Below, one piece after another: positions 55,501-63,281 of a stretch of DNA of 64,000 bases. A program made the position numbers and the translations under genes. The stretch is from Pseudomonas sp. GR 6-02. GTDB lineage: Bacteria > Pseudomonadota > Gammaproteobacteria > Pseudomonadales > Pseudomonadaceae. The notes under the pieces were generated by a model. The model was not told the DNA's origin and searched no databases. It saw only the letters and a program-made list of their open reading frames with translations. The DNA is taken from assembly GCF_001655615.1 (NCBI RefSeq), contig NZ_CP011567.1, positions 3,357,001 to 3,421,000 of the forward strand. The letters are read 5' to 3'. Numbering within the stretch: the first letter of the stretch is position 1; each line of letters starts with the position of its first letter.

Positions 55501-56021
55501 GCACGCAACTGCTGCTCCATGTCGATCACGTCTTCGAATTGCTTGCGGATCTCATCGGTCAACCGTTTGCCGCGCCCGACCTTGACGACGCTGCGGTAAT
55601 CACCGCCTGCGCGCTGCAAATCGATTATCGATTGCGCGTAATTGGCCCATTCCGTCTGCAAGGCCTGGAGCCGGTGCAGGCGGTCGGTTTGCACCGAATT
55701 GTCCGCGGTCAGTTCGAGCAGGGTATTGAGGGCGACCGTTATTCTTGGCTTGGCCGTCTCATAGGGCTCGAGAAATTGCTCGTCGCCACTGAGCAGGAAA
55801 CCGCGCATACCGGTTTCCAGATCGACGGTCAGTTTTACGGCTTCATTGGCATTATTGATCACCCGGTCCGAGTGCTGGACCCACTGGATCACCGACAGCA
55901 GATAGGTGATCAGCAAGACAAAGAACGCCGCGCTGATGACACCGACACCCAACGGCAGGCTGACGTTGCGGCTCAGGAGTTTACGGAATCGTTGCTCATC
56001 AACCGCAGGCGCAGAGGTCAT
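52530..56021 (-). CDS. CHASE3-GAF hybrid histidine kinase with three receivers
   Basis: A membrane hybrid kinase of about 1163 residues. Domains in order: TM1 (ISAAFFVLLITYLLSVIQW), CHASE3 (about 40-180, with ETGMRGFLLSGDEQFLEPY), TM2 (SIALYLLFVAGISGLLAYV), GAF (about 245-390), a long Glu/Gln coiled coil (about 395-515), HisKA with His in FLANMSHELRTPLNS, HATPase (DTGIGIAPDHQDSIFEAFRQ, GTGLGLSIS), then three receivers with Asp in AILLDMRLPDHSG, MIIDLKLPDMLG and LVLMDVMMPEMDG. The ATG at 56021 is used because AAGG lies 6 bases upstream. First gene of the unit with CheR and the REC-kinase. The signal is not known. Confidence 0.9.
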   Translation of the reverse strand: MTSAPAVDEQRFRKLLSRNVSLPLGVGVISAAFFVLLITYLLSVIQWVQHSDRVINNANEAVKLTVDLETGMRGFLLSGDEQFLEPYETAKPRITVALNTLLELTADNSVQTDRLHRLQALQTEWANYAQSIIDLQRAGGDYRSVVKVGRGKRLTDEIRKQFEDVIDMEQQLRATRNEEVRSATIWSIALYLLFVAGISGLLAYVGRRDLLNLSRSYSVNLAAQQASARRLEQQAWLRNGQTELAEQVLGQLSLNLLGRNILQFCAQYLGSAVAAIYVREEHGGLKRIASYGFSREQEALEQQIYNGEGIVGQVAQQARLIRLDEVPGDYFKVSSGLGDGLPRSVVAVPTSDDDRVNGVIELGFLRPLTDRDIELLELVAGNIGTSIEAARYRQRLQEVLAETQQLNEELQVQQEELKSANEELEEQSRVLKESQAHLETQQIELEQTNEQLAEQAQILAEQRDAMDLKNSQLNQAQLELEARAEELQRASKYKSEFLANMSHELRTPLNSSLILAKLLAENPQENLSAEQVKFAESIYSAGNDLLNLINDILDISKVEAGKLEVRPENTSVARLVEGLRGMFEPLAADKKLDFEVELRADAPLMLFTDRQRLEQVIKNLLSNAVKFTEKGTVSLIVAAQPGEGIAFIVRDTGIGIAPDHQDSIFEAFRQADGTTNRRYGGTGLGLSISRDLATLLGGSVSLTSTPGQGSVFTLVLPQHYIEPGDAPVETMKATPVTMPQAIVVTAPVPLVAEVEIARFDDDRYGAPFATRCILVVEDEPDFARILYDLAHELGYQCLVAYGADEGYDLARQFIPDAILLDMRLPDHSGLTVLQRLKEQAETRHIPVHVISVEDRVEAAMHMGAIGYAVKPTTREELKEVFARLEAKLTQKVKRILLVEDDDLQRDSIARLIGDEDIEITAVGLAQDALDLLRTTIFDCMIIDLKLPDMLGNDLLKRMSCEDICSFPPVIVYTGRNLTRDEEAELRKYSRSIIIKGARSPERLLDEVTLFLHKVESRLSHERQTMLKTARSRDKVFEGRKVLLVDDDVRNIFALTSALEQKGAVVVIGRNGREAIERLNEVEDIDLVLMDVMMPEMDGFEATLEIRNDPRWRKLPIIAVTAKAMKDDQERCLQAGSNDYLAKPIDLDRLFSLIRVWLPKMERL

Positions 56022-56279
56022 GGGAAGCCTTGTCGAACTGTTGGATGCCATCGAGTCTGCCCCAAATCGGCCGAGGGGATCCATTTTTCTGACACGTTTT
56101 TCGGCAATACCCTGCATTTCACTGCTCCGGCGCAAAGGAGCGGTTATTCTTCGCGGCTCTTGTGCGGCTATTGTTCTTTGTAACGCCTCGGGAACTTGTC
56201 GTGATCCGTCCCATACTCATGCAAGAGCCCGGCGATTTCGATCGACGCTATCGCAAATCCAACCTTTGAGAGCCCCACT

Positions 56280-56642
56280 ATGTCCACCAACACATCCACC
56301 ATCCTGGTCGTCGAAGACGATGCCATCGTGCGCACGCTGATCGTCGATGTGCTGGAGGAACTGGAATACCGGGTACTTGAGGCCGATGGCTGTGAAGAGG
56401 CGCTGGATTTCATCAACGATGAGGACCAGCACATCGACCTGCTGATGACCGATGTGGGGCTGCCGGTCATGGACGGCCGGGAATTGGCGAAACAGGCACG
56501 CCTGCTGCGCCCCGAGTTGCCGATCCTGTTCGCCAGCGGTTATGCCGAAAGCATCGAGGTGCCTGACGGCATGCATGTGATCGGCAAGCCGTTCTCGATT
56601 GATCAACTGCGGGATAAGGTCAAGGACATACTTGAAGTGTAA
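56280..56642 (+). CDS. Stand-alone response regulator receiver (divergent)
   Basis: A 120-residue receiver-only protein. It has VVEDDAIVRTLIVDVLEEL, the phospho-acceptor Asp in LLMTDVGLPVMDG, FASGY and IGKPFSIDQL. It is divergent from the triple-receiver kinase with a 258-base gap and probably belongs to the same phosphorelay as an additional phosphate acceptor. The SD is poor (GAG 9 bases upstream). A terminator follows. Confidence 0.87.
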   Translation: MSTNTSTILVVEDDAIVRTLIVDVLEELEYRVLEADGCEEALDFINDEDQHIDLLMTDVGLPVMDGRELAKQARLLRPELPILFASGYAESIEVPDGMHVIGKPFSIDQLRDKVKDILEV

Positions 56643-56664
56643 CTAAGCGTTTAAGCCGCACCGA

Positions 56665-56696
56665 GCACCTGCTCCTGAAAAGAGCGGTGCTTTTTA
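56665..56696 (+). terminator. Rho-independent terminator of the divergent receiver gene
   Basis: Stem AGCACC-GCTC / GAGC-GGTGCT with one bulged T and a 7-base loop, followed by TTTTT, 22 bases after the stop. Confidence 0.85.
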
Positions 56697-56842
56697 GTTT
56701 TTCCGCAACGGAACAGTTCGCGCCCTCAACAACTTTATGACCCCATCTGAAACAGGCACTAATACAATGCCAGTTGCCCAATAACTTAAACTAAAAGAGG
56801 ATCCTCACACCTTTAAGCAACAACCAGTAGAAGGAACTACTA

Positions 56843-59800
56843 ATGGACCAACAGCACACAGCTGCGAATTATAATTTGCAACTATCCAACCCTCAAGACA
56901 TCACCCCTCGACTTAAACAAGGCATTGAGAGCGATAAAATCGAGCGAGGCGAAATCATCGCACAGCTTAAAAAGGCTATTTCCGGAAAAGAAAACAATGA
57001 GCAGATAGACTGGGAAGAGCTATTCATTACAGTGACCGAAGGTTCTTCGTTCGAACAGGCGCTGCGCCCCGGCGCTGTCATGTTGCAGAGCATGATCGAC
57101 AAGCCCGCCTTTAAAGAAGTGCTCGCCTACTATTCCGTCCATCCCGATGCTTCGTTCTATGTTGTCGATGCAGGTCACATCATCGCCTCCCATAATGGCC
57201 GCGAAATACGATTGACCGCAAAGACCAAACTTGATCCGGACCTCAATGATGATTTGGTTGCAATCGCGGATATTGCAGCAACCATCGACAGAGTGGTGTT
57301 CTTCGACAATCGGCTGGGTGTTGCTCAATGGATCACATTCCACGAATACGAACTGCCCGAAGATGTAAAACGCATAAAAAACCTGATCAAACATCTAGAG
57401 TTTGACTACCACCCTTCCCCTGCATTGGGTAACTACTGGGAAGCCATCACGAGCAGTGAGGACAGGGCTTTGGTGTTGTCGGCGGATGACAGGCAAACAA
57501 TTCGTACCTTGACCGCTCAGCACATCGGCGGACGCGGAAAACTGCTGGTGGACCTGTGTAGCATTGCATTGGGAAATCGTTCGAAAACAGCAAACCGATT
57601 GAATTGCCGCGAACTGCTGCATGAATTGGGTGTACACCCCTATTTCAAAAGCTGGTCCGAAAGTTACTTAAAAGCGCTTGACTGGTACGGATCCAAATCA
57701 GGTGAGTCCGTCTCAGAGTTGAACCTCGAGCAGGTGCTCATGACTGCAATTATTCTCGACATTTACCCGGACGCGGGAGGCGACGAGCGTCGAAATCACA
57801 TCGCGGGTTACAACCTTTATGCACCTGAAAACATAGAGAAATCGGTTCCAGAGGTTTTCACTGAACTGGAACGGCATCTTGAGAATGAGCATGACATTCC
57901 TTCTAACACCAGTACGCTCGCCGCCTACTTGCTGCTGGCAGGCAGGGCACCCGAATTTCTGGTAAGAAATCTGCCCGAATCATTGCGACTGGGCACCCCC
58001 GAATGGATTACGTTCTGTCGGGGTGTTGCCATAGCAGAAGCCAACGCTTGCGGCTCCGTGCTTTCCATGACATTTGCAAACGTCATGCAACTTGAAGCGA
58101 TTGAGCCAGTCAACAACGAGCAGGAAATTCTGCACAGCGTGCTATCAGTAGACCCGATTATTGACTGGGCGCTGTTGAACAACGTGATTACTCTTGAGCA
58201 GGTGATCAGTGACTATAAAGGTTCTGGTGATCGTGCCATTGAGGCTTATCAGACCTTTGCGGATGCCTATTCGCAAGCAGTCGCCACGTTATCGACCCCA
58301 CTGCCCAGCCGAAAAGCGATTTCCCGGGAGATACTTGAGCAGATCGTGCCGGACTGCGATTTCATCGACGAAAAAATACTGTTCGAGAAACAACGGGGTT
58401 GGCACGAGTTCAACAATTTCGAGCCGTTAGCCATGTCCATGGTAGAGCTCAACATGTCCAACCATCTGGGGACACTGAACTGGGATTTGAAAAGAAGCCC
58501 TAGTCTCTACCAGAGATTTCCGCACCTTGTGCCTAATCTGGTCTCTACGGAGGGGATTTTCAAACGTCGTTTTGACCAGGCTTATGCGCCATTGGAAAAA
58601 GCGATGGCCAGTATTGTCAAGCTGGCTTTGTCGGCGTTACCGCCGGCTGACCGGGTTCGTTTGCTGTGCGGTGAAGTCACTTTCTTCACTATCCGGCCCT
58701 CGGTTGCCATCATCCAGCCTCCCGATTTGTTTCCTCAGGAAAAACAGAAAGCCAAAGATGAAGCCACGGGTCGCTATGGCGTCGTGATGTGCTCGAAATA
58801 TGAAGGCCGGTTGTATTGTTATGAACTGTTCACCTTGCACGGTGAATGCAGGGAGAACCCTCAACTGGCAGTACTTGTGCAAAAAGAAGGTCTGCTGGCA
58901 CAACCTGCGAGACTGGACTTTACCGATCACATCAACAGTTTGAGCAAAGCCGAAAAAATCCACAATTTGCCAACTGATATAGAGAGCTATACCCATGGAG
59001 TTCCACCAGGCAACACCCGGTCCAGTCATGGGGTAATTGAAAAACTGGGATCATTGAACGCATCGGTAAAAACAACACGCACTATTAAGCCTGGTTATTA
59101 TGAGAGTTATCAAAGCGGAGAATTCAGCCCCCTGACAAATTTCATTTTGAAGCATCGCCCCCTCTGGACGTACGACGAACTGATAGAAGACGCACGGGGC
59201 CGAACGGAACTGGAGCAAAGACACTCAAAGGAAGAACAACAATTCGAGACATTCATTAATATTATTGTGCCCTTTAAATCCTGCATCGAAGACTTCTTCT
59301 CCGACGATCCGGACCGTAACAGGGGCAGTACGCTGTCCTGCACGCTTGAACTAGCGATGACCGTTTTGCTGGTTGTTGGCGTCGCCGCAAAAGCCGCTAG
59401 CGTTGCGGCAAAGGCCGTTTCCACGGCCTCGAAGACCAGAGCGCTAGCCAAGTTGGGCCTAGGGTTTCTCCACTCTGTGTTCAACCCGCTGGACGGTACG
59501 CCAGAGCTGATCCTGGGCGTCGGAAAGTATTTAAAGAAAGGTGTATTGGGTATCAGTCGGGCTGGCTTGAACTCTTTGGAAAGTGCAACCCATCAACTTC
59601 GAAGACTGACCGGCAGTGCTGACGCTTATGACTTGATCAAAGCGGCGCAACGAACTGATATCGGACAAGGAACCTGGCGTCCGCTGGGTAGCTCTGGAGA
59701 TTCTTTCGTCGTGTCTGCGGTCCGCATGCAGGATGACTGGTACGCTCTCAACCGGCTGGGGCAGCCGTGGGGAAAGAAACTCAAAAACTTCGACTTGAGT

Positions 59801-60634
59801 TTCAAGTCCTACGTTCGCAAGAAACTCCTGCCGGATAGCTTCGTCTCCGCCTATGTCAAAAGAAGCTTACCGATCGCCCAGACAAAAATTGACACCGCAC
59901 TGCATCAACTGGTGGCGAACAGTGCTGATTTCGAAGTAAAAGCAGTAATAAAGTATTTCTTCGGCAACAGTTCCGCTCAAACTGTTGAGCACCTGACCGA
60001 AGCATTACGCAAAATGAAAAAAGACCTCAATCACATCTCCCTGAAGAACATAGATATTGTAAAAAAACCTTCGGACGGCGCGCTGGCGGCAATGCTTCCC
60101 GAGACCTTCGCGCGATGGAAAGCAGCGAATTACCCTGCCGATTCAGTTAACAGTCGATTCATTAAGATCTACTCGGACAATATGACTGACTTTTTCCAAA
60201 AGGAAAGGTTCGACAGAGGACGGATCGCTGATGGCGTGGTGCATGAGATGTCTCATGGCTCACAACGTACGATTGACCTGATGTATGGCAACCCGGATCC
60301 CGCATTTGGTAAGGCCGGCGATGTCGATGTGACTCAGTTGATGAATCTGGCGAAGCATCCGGAAGGATTAGATCCTTTCACATTGCGGGATGCCGATCAC
60401 AAGGGGTTCCGTGAGTTTAACCAGCTTAAAAAAGACTTGCCCAAGATCGTTGCCGAGGCTCCTGCACTCCTGAACGCCGACTCTTACGCCCTGGCTATTG
60501 GCTTGCTGAATCAACGATCGGCCAATTACCCGCGCTTTCTCGAAAACCTGGGCCGGATGAGGAGCAAGTTCGACACCGCTACCGGTAAGCACATCACGGA
60601 GGCTGTGATCATTAATCTGTCTACACTCGCCTAG
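56843..60634 (+). CDS. Large toxin-like protein with C-terminal aspzincin (M35) metallopeptidase domain
   Basis: A 1263-residue protein without a signal peptide. The body resembles the big Pseudomonas dermonecrotic-toxin-like (DUF6543) proteins. It has the YHPSPALGNYWEAITSSEDR segment, the long middle ending in ILKHRPLWTYDELIEDARGR, and a hydrophobic patch at about 829-865 (TLSCTLELAMTVLLVVGVAA) preceded by IVPFKSCIEDFF. Near the C-terminus HEMSH (residues 1134-1138) is followed at +7 by Asp1145 in RTIDLMYG, then LLNADSYALA from about 1209: the HExxH-D-YG-NADSY pattern of aspzincins. AGAAGGA stands 7 bases before the ATG. Codon use is AT-richer than the neighbours, a sign of transfer. No immunity gene was identified. 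Secretion route and target unknown. Confidence 0.75.
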   Translation: MDQQHTAANYNLQLSNPQDITPRLKQGIESDKIERGEIIAQLKKAISGKENNEQIDWEELFITVTEGSSFEQALRPGAVMLQSMIDKPAFKEVLAYYSVHPDASFYVVDAGHIIASHNGREIRLTAKTKLDPDLNDDLVAIADIAATIDRVVFFDNRLGVAQWITFHEYELPEDVKRIKNLIKHLEFDYHPSPALGNYWEAITSSEDRALVLSADDRQTIRTLTAQHIGGRGKLLVDLCSIALGNRSKTANRLNCRELLHELGVHPYFKSWSESYLKALDWYGSKSGESVSELNLEQVLMTAIILDIYPDAGGDERRNHIAGYNLYAPENIEKSVPEVFTELERHLENEHDIPSNTSTLAAYLLLAGRAPEFLVRNLPESLRLGTPEWITFCRGVAIAEANACGSVLSMTFANVMQLEAIEPVNNEQEILHSVLSVDPIIDWALLNNVITLEQVISDYKGSGDRAIEAYQTFADAYSQAVATLSTPLPSRKAISREILEQIVPDCDFIDEKILFEKQRGWHEFNNFEPLAMSMVELNMSNHLGTLNWDLKRSPSLYQRFPHLVPNLVSTEGIFKRRFDQAYAPLEKAMASIVKLALSALPPADRVRLLCGEVTFFTIRPSVAIIQPPDLFPQEKQKAKDEATGRYGVVMCSKYEGRLYCYELFTLHGECRENPQLAVLVQKEGLLAQPARLDFTDHINSLSKAEKIHNLPTDIESYTHGVPPGNTRSSHGVIEKLGSLNASVKTTRTIKPGYYESYQSGEFSPLTNFILKHRPLWTYDELIEDARGRTELEQRHSKEEQQFETFINIIVPFKSCIEDFFSDDPDRNRGSTLSCTLELAMTVLLVVGVAAKAASVAAKAVSTASKTRALAKLGLGFLHSVFNPLDGTPELILGVGKYLKKGVLGISRAGLNSLESATHQLRRLTGSADAYDLIKAAQRTDIGQGTWRPLGSSGDSFVVSAVRMQDDWYALNRLGQPWGKKLKNFDLSFKSYVRKKLLPDSFVSAYVKRSLPIAQTKIDTALHQLVANSADFEVKAVIKYFFGNSSAQTVEHLTEALRKMKKDLNHISLKNIDIVKKPSDGALAAMLPETFARWKAANYPADSVNSRFIKIYSDNMTDFFQKERFDRGRIADGVVHEMSHGSQRTIDLMYGNPDPAFGKAGDVDVTQLMNLAKHPEGLDPFTLRDADHKGFREFNQLKKDLPKIVAEAPALLNADSYALAIGLLNQRSANYPRFLENLGRMRSKFDTATGKHITEAVIINLSTLA

Positions 60635-60695
60635 ATGCCTGGAACAGAAAATCTCTGTCAACGGGGGCGCTGACCTCCCGTAGACTCAAGTAAAC

Positions 60696-60746
60696 GGCCG
60701 CAAACTCACAGGAATCGCCTCCTGTGGTTTAATTGCGGCCTTTTCT
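60696..60746 (+). terminator. Two-tier hairpin terminator after the toxin-like gene
   Basis: The outer stem GGCCGCAA / TTGCGGCC encloses a second stem CACAGGA / TCCTGTG, and TTTTCTT follows. It begins 62 bases after the toxin gene stop and ends 35 bases before the glycosyltransferase ATG, so the two genes are probably separate transcripts or are joined only by read-through. Confidence 0.8.
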
Positions 60747-60780
60747 TCGTCCCTCCTCGCCTACACCAAGGAACACTGTC

Positions 60781-62076
60781 ATGAGTCAGCTCAACGCAAC
60801 CAAAGTCCTGGTCATTGGTTACGTCTGGCCCGAGCCCCGTTCTTCAGCGGCCGGTGGGCACGTCATGCAAATCCTTGAGACATTCTTGCAGCAAGGCTGG
60901 GACGTCACCTTCAGTAGCCCGGCCGGCACCGGCGAACATCGGGCTGATCTGACGGCGTTGGGCATTCGTGAAATTCCGATTGAATTGAACAATAGCAGTT
61001 TCGACGACTTCGTCAGTGAACTTGCTCCGGACATAGTGCTGTTCGATCAGTTCATGATGGAGGAGCAGTTTGGCTGGCGGGTCGAAAAATACTGTCCCGA
61101 TGCCCTGCGTGTCCTCGAGACATCGGATCTGCAAAGCTTGCGGCACGCCCGGCATCAGCGCCTCAAGGATCGCTTGAAGGTCAATGACGACAATAATGAT
61201 TTCAGCGACTTGTTCGCGCCGGCGTTGCGCGAAGAGTTCGAACTGATGGCTGATACCGATCTCGCCAAACGGGAGATTGCTGCGCTGTACCGTTGCGACT
61301 TGAACCTGATGATCTCTGAAGTGGAGATCGAATTGCTGGTCGAGCAATTCAAGCTGCCGCGCAACTTGTTGCACTGGTGTCCGCTGATGGTCGAACCTGA
61401 GCTCGTGCCGCCGACAGCCTTTGAAGATCGGGCGCACTTTCTCAGCATCGGCAATTTTCGACATGCGCCGAACTGGGATGCGGTGCTCTGGATGAAAACA
61501 GCCATCTGGCCGTTGATCCGCGAGCAACTGCCCACGGCTCAGTTGCATATCTACGGTGCTTACACCCCCCCCAAAGCTACGGCGTTGCACAACCCGGCCC
61601 AGGGCTTTCATGTCATGAACTGGGCAGAAGATGCTTTGCAAGTGATGTCGGCGGCACGCATTTGTCTGGCGCCTCTACGCTTCGGTGCCGGTATCAAAGG
61701 CAAGATCGTCGACGCCATGTTATGTGGCACCCCCACGGTGACGACGCCCATCGGCGCCGAAGCCATGCATGGCAATCATCCCTGGCCTGGGACCGTGGCC
61801 CGCACGGCACGGGAACTGGCTGACTGTGCGGTGCGGCTGTATAAGGATGAAGCGCTTTGGGCGCAGGCCCAATCCCACGGACAGAGGTTACTGGCCGATC
61901 GATATAAAATGTCGGAACATGGCCCGGCATTGATCAAGAAGTTGTTGCACTGCCAACAGCACTTGACTCAACTTAGACGCGATAATTTTACCGGTAGTAT
62001 GTTGCGTCATCACCACCATAAAAGTACGCAATACATGGCGCAATGGATTGAGGCGAAAAACCGAAACCCTGCTTAA
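60781..62076 (+). CDS. Glycosyltransferase (GT-B fold, family 4-like)
   Basis: A 431-residue GT-B glycosyltransferase. The N-terminal half opens with KVLVIGYVWPEPRSSAAGGH, which fits the glycine-rich acceptor loop. The C-terminal half has FLSIGNFRHAPNWDAVLWMK, APLRFGAGIKGKIVDAMLCG and TPTVTTPIGAEAMHG, the nucleotide-sugar binding pattern of GT4 enzymes. No signal peptide or membrane segment. AAGGA stands 8 bases before the ATG at 60781; the open frame extends to 60733. No other polysaccharide genes are near. Its job beside a toxin-like gene and two phosphodiesterases is unclear; glycosylation of a surface or secreted product is a guess. Confidence 0.8.
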   Translation: MSQLNATKVLVIGYVWPEPRSSAAGGHVMQILETFLQQGWDVTFSSPAGTGEHRADLTALGIREIPIELNNSSFDDFVSELAPDIVLFDQFMMEEQFGWRVEKYCPDALRVLETSDLQSLRHARHQRLKDRLKVNDDNNDFSDLFAPALREEFELMADTDLAKREIAALYRCDLNLMISEVEIELLVEQFKLPRNLLHWCPLMVEPELVPPTAFEDRAHFLSIGNFRHAPNWDAVLWMKTAIWPLIREQLPTAQLHIYGAYTPPKATALHNPAQGFHVMNWAEDALQVMSAARICLAPLRFGAGIKGKIVDAMLCGTPTVTTPIGAEAMHGNHPWPGTVARTARELADCAVRLYKDEALWAQAQSHGQRLLADRYKMSEHGPALIKKLLHCQQHLTQLRRDNFTGSMLRHHHHKSTQYMAQWIEAKNRNPA

Positions 62077-62155
62077 GTTACGCACAACCAAATACACATA
62101 TCTTGCATTATCACAACGATTGATCGCCCCGCTCTTTCCCTTTATAAATTATTGA

Positions 62156-62184
62156 CCGAAGTGAGTAACAGCCACTCACTTCGG
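62156..62184. other. Perfect hairpin upstream of the first PI-PLC-like gene
   Basis: An 11-bp perfect inverted repeat (CCGAAGTGAGT / ACTCACTTCGG) with a 7-base loop, 79 bases after the glycosyltransferase stop and 41 bases before the PI-PLC-like ATG. No T-run follows, so it could be a protein-binding operator or a leader hairpin rather than a terminator. Confidence 0.5.
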
Positions 62185-62225
62185 CCAACCGATAACACCT
62201 ATCAAACTATGCAAGGAAGCATTAA

Positions 62226-63092
62226 ATGGACAATACTGTTCAGAACAACTACGTACTTAGAAACTGGATGGCCAGCACGCCGGCAATCGATACACTGTCG
62301 CTCAATGAGTTGACACTGCCAGGCACCCATAACGCCGGAAGCGACTGGAAAGCCACTTGGCTGCAAGGCCCGGGAGCCCATTGGCTGGCCTGTCAGCATA
62401 AATCGTTTTATTCCCAGCTACACAACGGTTCCCGCGCGCTGGATATTCGCCTGACTTACGACGCCCGCGCGCCGGGACTTGGAAAATTTCGCTGTCATCA
62501 TAACAATTATCGCAATGACCGAACCCTGGGCCAACTTGTAACCGATGTAGAAAAATTCCTTCAGGAAAACCCCAATGAATTCATCATCCTGGACTTTCAC
62601 GATCTGAGCGGAAGCACGTTTGACTTCGCTTATTTTAATGACATGATGATCCACTTTCTCGGTCATCGGATCATTCCCAGCAAAAACCGGTCGCTGAGTC
62701 TGCGTCAACTCAAACAAATCAGTTCTTTGCAAAGAATACTGGTCGCAGCCCCCAGGAACAGAGCCCTTGATCAAAACCTATTCATTGAACAGATCGAGCA
62801 CAAATGGTCTGGAAACGGCCTCACCAGTGCCTCCGAGTTGGAGCAGCACATTATAAAAGTGCTGAAATTCCCGCCAGGCACATGGGCACCATGGTCCCTG
62901 TCCGCGACCAGTTATAGCGCTCTCGGTGGTCCGGTAGATATTCACGATGAGCTTAATTCGTGGTTTGACCCGAATAAAAGCGACTGGGCAACACGGTGCA
63001 ACATTATCAATGTCGACTTCATTGAAGAAAGCAACATCGTTTCGTATTGCCTGACCGCAAACCTGAGTAAAGCGGCCAAGCGCGCCAACTAG
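62226..63092 (+). CDS. PI-PLC-like phosphodiesterase, first copy
   Basis: A 288-residue protein with the X-domain pattern of bacterial phosphatidylinositol phospholipase C. The first catalytic His is His35 in LPGTHNAG, the basic/acidic pair is RALDIR (70-75), the second His is His91 or His92 in RCHHNNYRN, and an Asp/His pair lies in FIILDFHDLSG (120-129). These enzymes cleave a phosphodiester by way of an inositol cyclic phosphate. There is no N-terminal signal peptide, unlike the secreted Bacillus and Listeria enzymes. AAGGAAG lies 7 bases before the ATG. The next gene is a paralogue. Substrate unknown. Confidence 0.8.
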   Translation: MDNTVQNNYVLRNWMASTPAIDTLSLNELTLPGTHNAGSDWKATWLQGPGAHWLACQHKSFYSQLHNGSRALDIRLTYDARAPGLGKFRCHHNNYRNDRTLGQLVTDVEKFLQENPNEFIILDFHDLSGSTFDFAYFNDMMIHFLGHRIIPSKNRSLSLRQLKQISSLQRILVAAPRNRALDQNLFIEQIEHKWSGNGLTSASELEQHIIKVLKFPPGTWAPWSLSATSYSALGGPVDIHDELNSWFDPNKSDWATRCNIINVDFIEESNIVSYCLTANLSKAAKRAN

Positions 63093-63236
63093 CGCCGAGC
63101 CATTAAAGGATTAATTCTTATGCAAGTATTTCCGTGACTGGCAATGCAGTCGCGCACTTCTATGCTGGGTCATGAAAGCCTTTCTACGCAGGCGAGCAAT
63201 AGAGGTATGGCACGCAGCCACACCCGAAACATGGAC

Positions 63237-63262
63237 CTCGTCCCCTCCATGGAGGGGACGAG
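63237..63262. other. 26-base perfect palindrome between the two PI-PLC-like genes
   Basis: CTCGTCCCCTCC and its exact reverse complement GGAGGGGACGAG are separated only by AT, 20 bases before the second PI-PLC-like ATG. With no T-run it is not a typical terminator. It could be an operator for a dimeric regulator, or could hold the next gene's leader in a hairpin. Confidence 0.6.
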
Positions 63263-63281
63263 TCTACGACAAGGAACTGTC

